A stretch of DNA of 64,000 nt, taken from contig NZ_LMRR01000008.1 in assembly GCF_001426085.1 (NCBI RefSeq), positions 93,949-157,948 on the forward strand. Reading direction: 5' to 3'. Positions 60,027 through 64,000 of the stretch are shown piece after piece (the first letter of the stretch is position 1; each line of letters opens with the position of its first letter). A model generated the notes under the pieces. It searched no databases. It was not told where the DNA came from and was given only the letters and a program-made list of their open reading frames with translations. The position numbers and the translations under genes are program-made. Origin of the DNA: Rhodococcus sp. Leaf278 (GTDB lineage: Bacteria > Actinomycetota > Actinomycetes > Mycobacteriales > Mycobacteriaceae).

Positions 60027-60521
60027 TCAGTTCGGTGTCGAGTCGTCGTACTGGTTCTCGACGTTCTGCTGGAATTCGTCGGCGCATTGCTGTTGCGCTG
60101 CAGTATCGCTTCCTGCGTTGCTGATGCAGTCGGTGAAGTCCTGTCCACCGACTGCGTTGAACAGGCCGACGCCGACGACGACGAGAACGATCGACAATGC
60201 TGCGGCCACGAAACCCAGGATGATCGCGATGAGGGACACGGTGCCGTTGGTGGCGACGCGCTTCTTGTACCTCGAGCGTCCTATGAAGCCGAGGACGATG
60301 GCGATCAGGCCGAGAACAACTCCACCGACGATGGTCCAGGAGAACAACACACCCAGTATCGCCAGGACCAGAGCAACTGTGCCGATGGTGTTCTTCGGTG
60401 CTACCGGCTGTTGCTGGTACCCGCCCTGCTGGGGGTATCCGCCCTGCTGGGGGTATTCACCAGGTGAAGGGTAGTTTCCGGGCGGGGGATAATCCCCGGG
60501 CGGCGGGTTCTGATTCGACAC
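60027..60521 (-). CDS. DUF4190-like small membrane protein with Pro/Gln-rich tail
   Basis: A 164-residue protein. The cytosolic N-terminus is a Pro/Gly/Gln/Tyr-rich repeat (PPPGNYPSPGEYPQQGGYPQQGG) of low complexity; then two hydrophobic spans (IGTVALVLAILGVLFSWTIVGGVVLGLIAIVLGFIGRSR and GTVSLIAIILGFVAAALSIVLVVVG) of a DUF4190-type fold. The C-terminal extracytoplasmic tail has two cysteines (DCISNAG, QCADEF). GTG start at 60521 with GAGGTACTC upstream; the longer frame is not supported. Function unknown. Confidence 0.75.
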   Translation of the reverse strand: MSNQNPPPGDYPPPGNYPSPGEYPQQGGYPQQGGYQQQPVAPKNTIGTVALVLAILGVLFSWTIVGGVVLGLIAIVLGFIGRSRYKKRVATNGTVSLIAIILGFVAAALSIVLVVVGVGLFNAVGGQDFTDCISNAGSDTAAQQQCADEFQQNVENQYDDSTPN

Positions 60522-60632
60522 GTCGAGTACCTCCGATGTTGGCGTTCGTGAGTGCTGGGAGTGTAAGCAGGTGTCTGCCGGGCCCACGCGCCCCACGTCT
60601 ACCCGTGATCAACTTGTCATCGAACGTACATG

Positions 60633-61397
60633 TCAGCCGCCGAGCCGCGAATGCATCTCCCAGATCAGCACCTCGGCTGGTTCCGACGCTGTGATCTGTT
60701 GTCCGCCAGTCGAACTCAGGCGCACGGCATCGCCCTCGTACAGTTCACCGACGCCCTCCATCGAGACGGTGCCGCGGGCGACGAAAACATGGGCGAAGGG
60801 TGCGTCGGGCACCGTTACCGCGTTCCCCGGCAGCAACCTGGCCGCGTGCAGCGCCGCCGACTTCTGCGAGATGCCGATCGCCGCCTCCCCGCGGTGCTTC
60901 TCCATCCCCGACGCGACGGTGACCAGCCCACCGCGCAACAACTCGTCGCCGATCTCGAGCTGTTCGTATCCTGGTGTGGTGCCAGGACTGTCCGGCAAAA
61001 CCCACATCTGCACGAAGCGAACGGGTTCGGTGTGCCGATTGCCGTCGATGCTCCAGGAGTCGTTCTTCTCCGAGTGCATGATGCCCTTGCCCGCGCTCAT
61101 CCGTTGTGCGAGTCCGGGGTAGATGATTCCGGAGTGGCCGATGGAGTCCTGATGCACGAGTGAACCCTGCACCACCCAGGTGACGATCTCCATGTCTCGA
61201 TGTGGATGAGTCTCGAAACCTTGACCGGCAGTGACGATGTCGTCGTTGTTGACCAGCAGCAGTCCGTGATGGGTGTTGTCGGGATCGTAGTGCTGGCCGA
61301 AGGAGAACGAATGCTTCGAGTCCAGCCAGGACACACGGGTTTTCAGTCGATCGCCGGCGCGGTGCACATCGATGTGGGCGGTCAGTGGAGCGGACAT
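60633..61397 (-). CDS. Pirin family protein
   Basis: A 254-residue bicupin pirin. The N-terminal cupin metal site is visible: GFETHPHRDMEIVTW and GKGIMHSEKND give three His and one Glu for Fe binding. The C-terminal cupin is preserved but lacks metal ligands, as usual. Some pirins act as quercetin dioxygenases or metabolic regulators; no specific role is visible. The ATG at 61397 has the N-terminus SAPLTAHIDVHRAGDRL. It is followed by the DUF4190-like gene on the same strand (111-base gap) and diverges from the maltokinase-like gene. Confidence 0.88.
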   Translation of the reverse strand: MSAPLTAHIDVHRAGDRLKTRVSWLDSKHSFSFGQHYDPDNTHHGLLLVNNDDIVTAGQGFETHPHRDMEIVTWVVQGSLVHQDSIGHSGIIYPGLAQRMSAGKGIMHSEKNDSWSIDGNRHTEPVRFVQMWVLPDSPGTTPGYEQLEIGDELLRGGLVTVASGMEKHRGEAAIGISQKSAALHAARLLPGNAVTVPDAPFAHVFVARGTVSMEGVGELYEGDAVRLSSTGGQQITASEPAEVLIWEMHSRLGG

Positions 61398-61546
61398 GTG
61401 ACCACTGTACGAGCATGTCGGTGCACCGGGGCACGACCTCCGATAACGTTCGGGTGTCTTTGCTGTCGGGGTGTGAGCGTCGCTGTGAGTGGGTAGGTTC
61501 TGAGTCACTGCTCCGCAAACTCCGAAGAAGGCGGCGAGAGATTTTC

Positions 61547-62932
61547 ATGGTCGGTTCCAGCTCGAGTGCGGCACGCACGGTCGAACCTCTGCTCACGGAG
61601 GCTTTGGCAACGTGGCTACCGGCCCAACGGTGGTTCGGTGCAAAGGGGTCGACCGTGGATTCGGTGCAGATCCTCGAACGCCAAGTTCTTCATGACGAAC
61701 CACATTTCGCGGCCGAGCATGTACTGGTGGAGGTGCACTTGACGCAGGACGGCTCGGTGGTGACGCAGACCTACCAGGTGCCACTCGGCTTTCGCACCGA
61801 GCTGACCGACGACCTCCGCCCGTGGGTGCTTCCGGTAGCGGGCGAGGTTGCCGTGTTCGACGGGCTACGAGACCCGGAGATCATCGGCCTGTACGGCGAC
61901 GCCTTCGCTTCCGGAAATTCCACGGGCAGCATCGAATTCAAGATCGTCGACGGTTCGAGTGTGCCGAGCGGTCTGCCCGGTCGGGTTCTGGGGGCAGAGC
62001 AGTCCAACACCTCGGTGATTCTCGGTGATCTGCTGTTACTCAAGCTGTTTCGACAGGTTCCGCCGGGAGTGAGCCCCGATGTGGAACTGCACCGCGCCCT
62101 GGCGGCGGCAGGCAGTGTCAATGTCGCACCGCTGCGGGGCTGGTTGGAAGCCGTCGTCGGCGGCGAGCCGACCACACTGGGCATGATTCAGGACTTCGCC
62201 GCGAACTCCACCGAGGGCTGGACCGCCGCTCTGGCAAGTGTTCGCGAGGTGTTCGATTCTCCCGATACACCGATCGAGGAACTGCCCGGCGATTTCGCCC
62301 GGGATGCTCATCGAATCGGAGCTGCCGTCGCGCACGTGCACCATGACCTGGCCTCGGTGTTGGGCACCGTCGAACGCTCGGTGGAATCGACCGCCGTCGA
62401 GGAGATTCTGGCTCGTATCTCGGGGGTAGCGCGGGTGGTGCCGGAGATCGCCCAGTTCATCCCGGCGGCCACGGCGCTCATTTCGCGCGCGGAGGCGTCG
62501 ACGAGCACTACCGTGCAGCGCATTCACGGCGACCTGCATCTGGGACAGGTGCTGGGGTCGCCCGAGCGGTGGCTGCTCATCGACTTCGAGGGTGAGCCCG
62601 CCAAGACCCTGGCCGAGCGCCGACAGATGGACAGCCCCTTGCGCGACGTCGCGGGAATGCTGCGCTCGTTCGATTACGCAGCCAACCATCTGTTGGTCGA
62701 TCAGCCCGAGGACCCCTCGATGCGGGAGCGCGCCGACCAGTGGGCAGCGCGCAGCATCGCCGCGTTCTTCGACGGCTACGCCTCGGTGGCCGGGCACGAT
62801 CCGCGCGACGAGGCCGATCTGCTGCGCGCATACGAACTCGACAAGGCCGTCTACGAGGTTCTGTACGAGGCGCGCAACCGGCCGACCTGGTTGTCCTTGC
62901 CGATGCGTGCTGTCGAGCGTTTGGTCAGCTGA
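61547..62932 (+). CDS. Maltokinase-like kinase
   Basis: A 461-residue sugar kinase. The N-terminal cap (LLTEALATWLPAQRWFGAKG) is the maltokinase-specific domain, and the catalytic half carries RIHGDLHLGQVL (catalytic Asp) and LLIDFEGEPAKTLAERRQMDSPLRD (metal/DFG-like). The C-terminal end YEVLYEARNRPTWLSLPM is standard for Mak. In mycobacteria mak makes maltose-1-phosphate beside treS in the GlgE glycogen route. Here no treS is next to it. Related actinobacterial glucosamine kinases share this fold, so the substrate is uncertain. ATG at 61547. Confidence 0.85.
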   Translation: MVGSSSSAARTVEPLLTEALATWLPAQRWFGAKGSTVDSVQILERQVLHDEPHFAAEHVLVEVHLTQDGSVVTQTYQVPLGFRTELTDDLRPWVLPVAGEVAVFDGLRDPEIIGLYGDAFASGNSTGSIEFKIVDGSSVPSGLPGRVLGAEQSNTSVILGDLLLLKLFRQVPPGVSPDVELHRALAAAGSVNVAPLRGWLEAVVGGEPTTLGMIQDFAANSTEGWTAALASVREVFDSPDTPIEELPGDFARDAHRIGAAVAHVHHDLASVLGTVERSVESTAVEEILARISGVARVVPEIAQFIPAATALISRAEASTSTTVQRIHGDLHLGQVLGSPERWLLIDFEGEPAKTLAERRQMDSPLRDVAGMLRSFDYAANHLLVDQPEDPSMRERADQWAARSIAAFFDGYASVAGHDPRDEADLLRAYELDKAVYEVLYEARNRPTWLSLPMRAVERLVS

Positions 62933-63006
62933 TCGGTGAGCTGGGGGTGCACGTCGACGGGCCTGTCTACGACAAGTACCGTATTACCTGACACGGGAGG
63001 CAGGAC

Positions 63007-63174
63007 ATGAACGGTATTTTGGCAATCTTCGGCATCGCGGTGGTCGTCATCACCATCCTCGTTGTGGTGGTGCTCGTTGCGGTGTTGTTCGTCGCGTCGA
63101 TCAAGCCCAACAGCCTCAACATCGACCTGGACCGCAAGAAGCGTGCTCGGGAAGAAAGTTCCTCCAAAGCCTGA
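63007..63174 (+). CDS. Small single-span membrane protein (55 residues)
   Basis: A short frame with GGGAGGCAGGAC just before its ATG. Residues 4-32 are one long hydrophobic helix (ILAIFGIAVVVITILVVVVL then VAVLFVASI), followed by a basic, acidic tail ending SIKPNSLNIDLDRKKRAREESSSKA. It is not similar to any small protein I recognise. Its position 74 bases beyond mak, together with the good ribosome site and clean amphipathic pattern, supports it as real. Function unknown. Confidence 0.65.
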   Translation: MNGILAIFGIAVVVITILVVVVLVAVLFVASIKPNSLNIDLDRKKRAREESSSKA

Positions 63175-63269
63175 GATGTCCGTCACGTCCGAGACCGATT
63201 CGGTCGTGCCCGGAGTTGTATCGAATCGAAGCGCCGACTGACGCTTTCGGTTCTACAACTGGAGATCTC

Positions 63270-63767
63270 GTGAGTACCTCGCTGAAAGCCGCGGCCACGC
63301 CCGGGCCGTCGGGCTGTGCGCCCCGCATCAGGTCGAGGATGCTCGGGGAAAGTGTTCTCGCTCAGTTCACTCGCTTCGTGATCGTCGGCGTATCCAGCAA
63401 CGGCGTATACGCCCTGCTGTTCGTCGCTCTCGCTTCGCTCGGATCGTTCACCGCCAATCTTGTGGGCGTCGCAGCCAGCACCGTCCTGGCCAACGAGCTG
63501 CATCGCCGTCATACCTTCCACGCGGCCGGCCGGGTGGGTTGGTTCCAGACGCAGTGGGAAGCCGGTGGACTCGCCCTGATCGGGCTGGGTCTGAGTACCG
63601 CATCGCTGGCCGCGGTGCACATCCTGTTTCCAGGAACCGGCACGTACGTTCAGGTGCTCGTCGTCATTGCCGTGGGTGGGATGTTCGGAGCCGCTCGATT
63701 CCTCGCCCTCCGTGGTTGGGTGTTTCGTGCGCCGAACTTTTCGGGCCTCGAACCTGCCCAGCAGTAA
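63270..63767 (+). CDS. GtrA-like family membrane protein
   Basis: A 165-residue protein with four hydrophobic helices of the GtrA/DPMS type: FTRFVIVGVSSNGVYALLFVALA, FTANLVGVAASTVLANELHRRHTF (with the conserved Asn/His loop), GGLALIGLGLSTASLAAVHILF and VLVVIAVGGMFGAARFLALRGWVF. GtrA proteins are thought to help translocate polyprenyl-linked sugars. The GTG start at 63270 has GGAGATCTC upstream. No glycosyltransferase is nearby, so its partner is unknown. It stands alone. Confidence 0.85.
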   Translation: MSTSLKAAATPGPSGCAPRIRSRMLGESVLAQFTRFVIVGVSSNGVYALLFVALASLGSFTANLVGVAASTVLANELHRRHTFHAAGRVGWFQTQWEAGGLALIGLGLSTASLAAVHILFPGTGTYVQVLVVIAVGGMFGAARFLALRGWVFRAPNFSGLEPAQQ

Positions 63768-63895
63768 CCTGTGAGTTCGCACCACTCGGTGTCGAAGTCC
63801 GTTGCTACCTCTAACAGAATCTCGGCGAGGCTGCACACCCGTCTCGGTGTTGGCTCTAGGCTTGTCAGCTGACGTCGATGCGAGGAGACAAGCCA

Positions 63896-64000
63896 ATGGC
63901 TAGGGATCTGACACAGCTCGAGCTTCTGCAGGAGCTGGCACCCACTGCCGAAGACAACGTGAACCGTCACATCACGATGGCGCGCGAATGGCATCCCCAC
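63896..64000 (+). CDS. Acyl-ACP desaturase-like protein, N-terminal part
   Basis: Only the first 35 codons are in the window, beginning MARDLTQLELLQELAPTAED and then VNRHITMAREWHPH. This start (ELAP...NRHI...WHPH) resembles actinobacterial stearoyl-ACP desaturases of the DesA type, which introduce double bonds into fatty acyl-ACP. The ATG follows GAGGAGACAAGCC, a good ribosome site. The diiron motifs would lie beyond the end of the window, so this is a family guess from the N-terminus alone. Confidence 0.6.
   Translation, partial: MARDLTQLELLQELAPTAEDNVNRHITMAREWHPH

Overview
The window is high-GC actinobacterial chromosome, most likely Rhodococcus (fascians-like) or a close mycolic-acid-bearing relative. 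This follows from the company of genes: an Mtb-type LigD, a separate LigC plus LigD-type polymerase pair, a plsB/plsC pair like Rv2482c/Rv2483c, a CYP140-like P450, an M13 peptidase like Zmp1, an LppU-like lipoprotein, ugpAEBC in mycobacterial order, and a DUF222/HNH gene behind an actinobacterial LexA box. Genus-level assignment is inference. There are no rRNA or tRNA genes, CRISPR arrays, transposases or phage genes that I could support, so this looks like ordinary chromosome with several accessory islands.

Layout. 1-12.7 kb: end of a DJ-1/Hsp31-like gene, lon behind a HAIR-like element, an ABC exporter behind a SoxR/MerR-type promoter with a strange mini-ORF leader, an iron-siderophore binding lipoprotein with an IdeR box, a secreted lipase, ligD, a SRPBCC protein, an SOS-controlled HNH gene and two small membrane proteins. 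12.9-20.3 kb: a tightly coupled eight-gene Nit1C/nitrogen-starvation cluster (MSMEG_0572, radical SAM, GNAT-PurM fusion, nitrilase, MSMEG_0570, flavoprotein, a second nitrilase-fold protein lacking the catalytic cysteine, glycosyltransferase). 20.3-25.0 kb (minus): plsB, a HAD-plsC fusion and an adenylate cyclase, all overlapping. 25-32 kb: a coiled-coil protein, a secreted S1 protease, a TetR/MFS efflux pair and ilvD. 32-35.3 kb: an Acg nitroreductase, two universal stress proteins and a flavin split-barrel protein in one overlapping operon, resembling the dormancy regulon gene types of mycobacteria.

35.3-43.6 kb: a DHA2 transporter and LppU-like lipoprotein, ligC and polymerase-domain protein, an NhaA-thioredoxin fusion, a zinc metallopeptidase and a GAF-ANTAR regulator. 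43.6-46.8 kb (minus): a four-gene overlapping operon, GT2 glycosyltransferase, acyl-CoA dehydrogenase, PIG-L deacetylase and NodS-like methyltransferase, whose combined chemistry resembles lipochito-oligosaccharide tailoring. 47-53.7 kb: an L,D-transpeptidase, ugpAEBC and a P450. 53.7-64 kb: zmp1, a TetR-controlled ABC exporter operon, a diguanylate cyclase, a small membrane protein, pirin, a maltokinase-like kinase, a 55-residue membrane protein, a GtrA-like protein and the first codons of an acyl-ACP desaturase.

The most promising material for a little-described system is the Nit1C cluster with its apparently dead second nitrilase, followed by the Nod-like operon and the SoxR-type promoter feeding three tandem ATGA-linked five-codon ORFs. 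All functional statements rest on reading motifs by eye; no database search was run.
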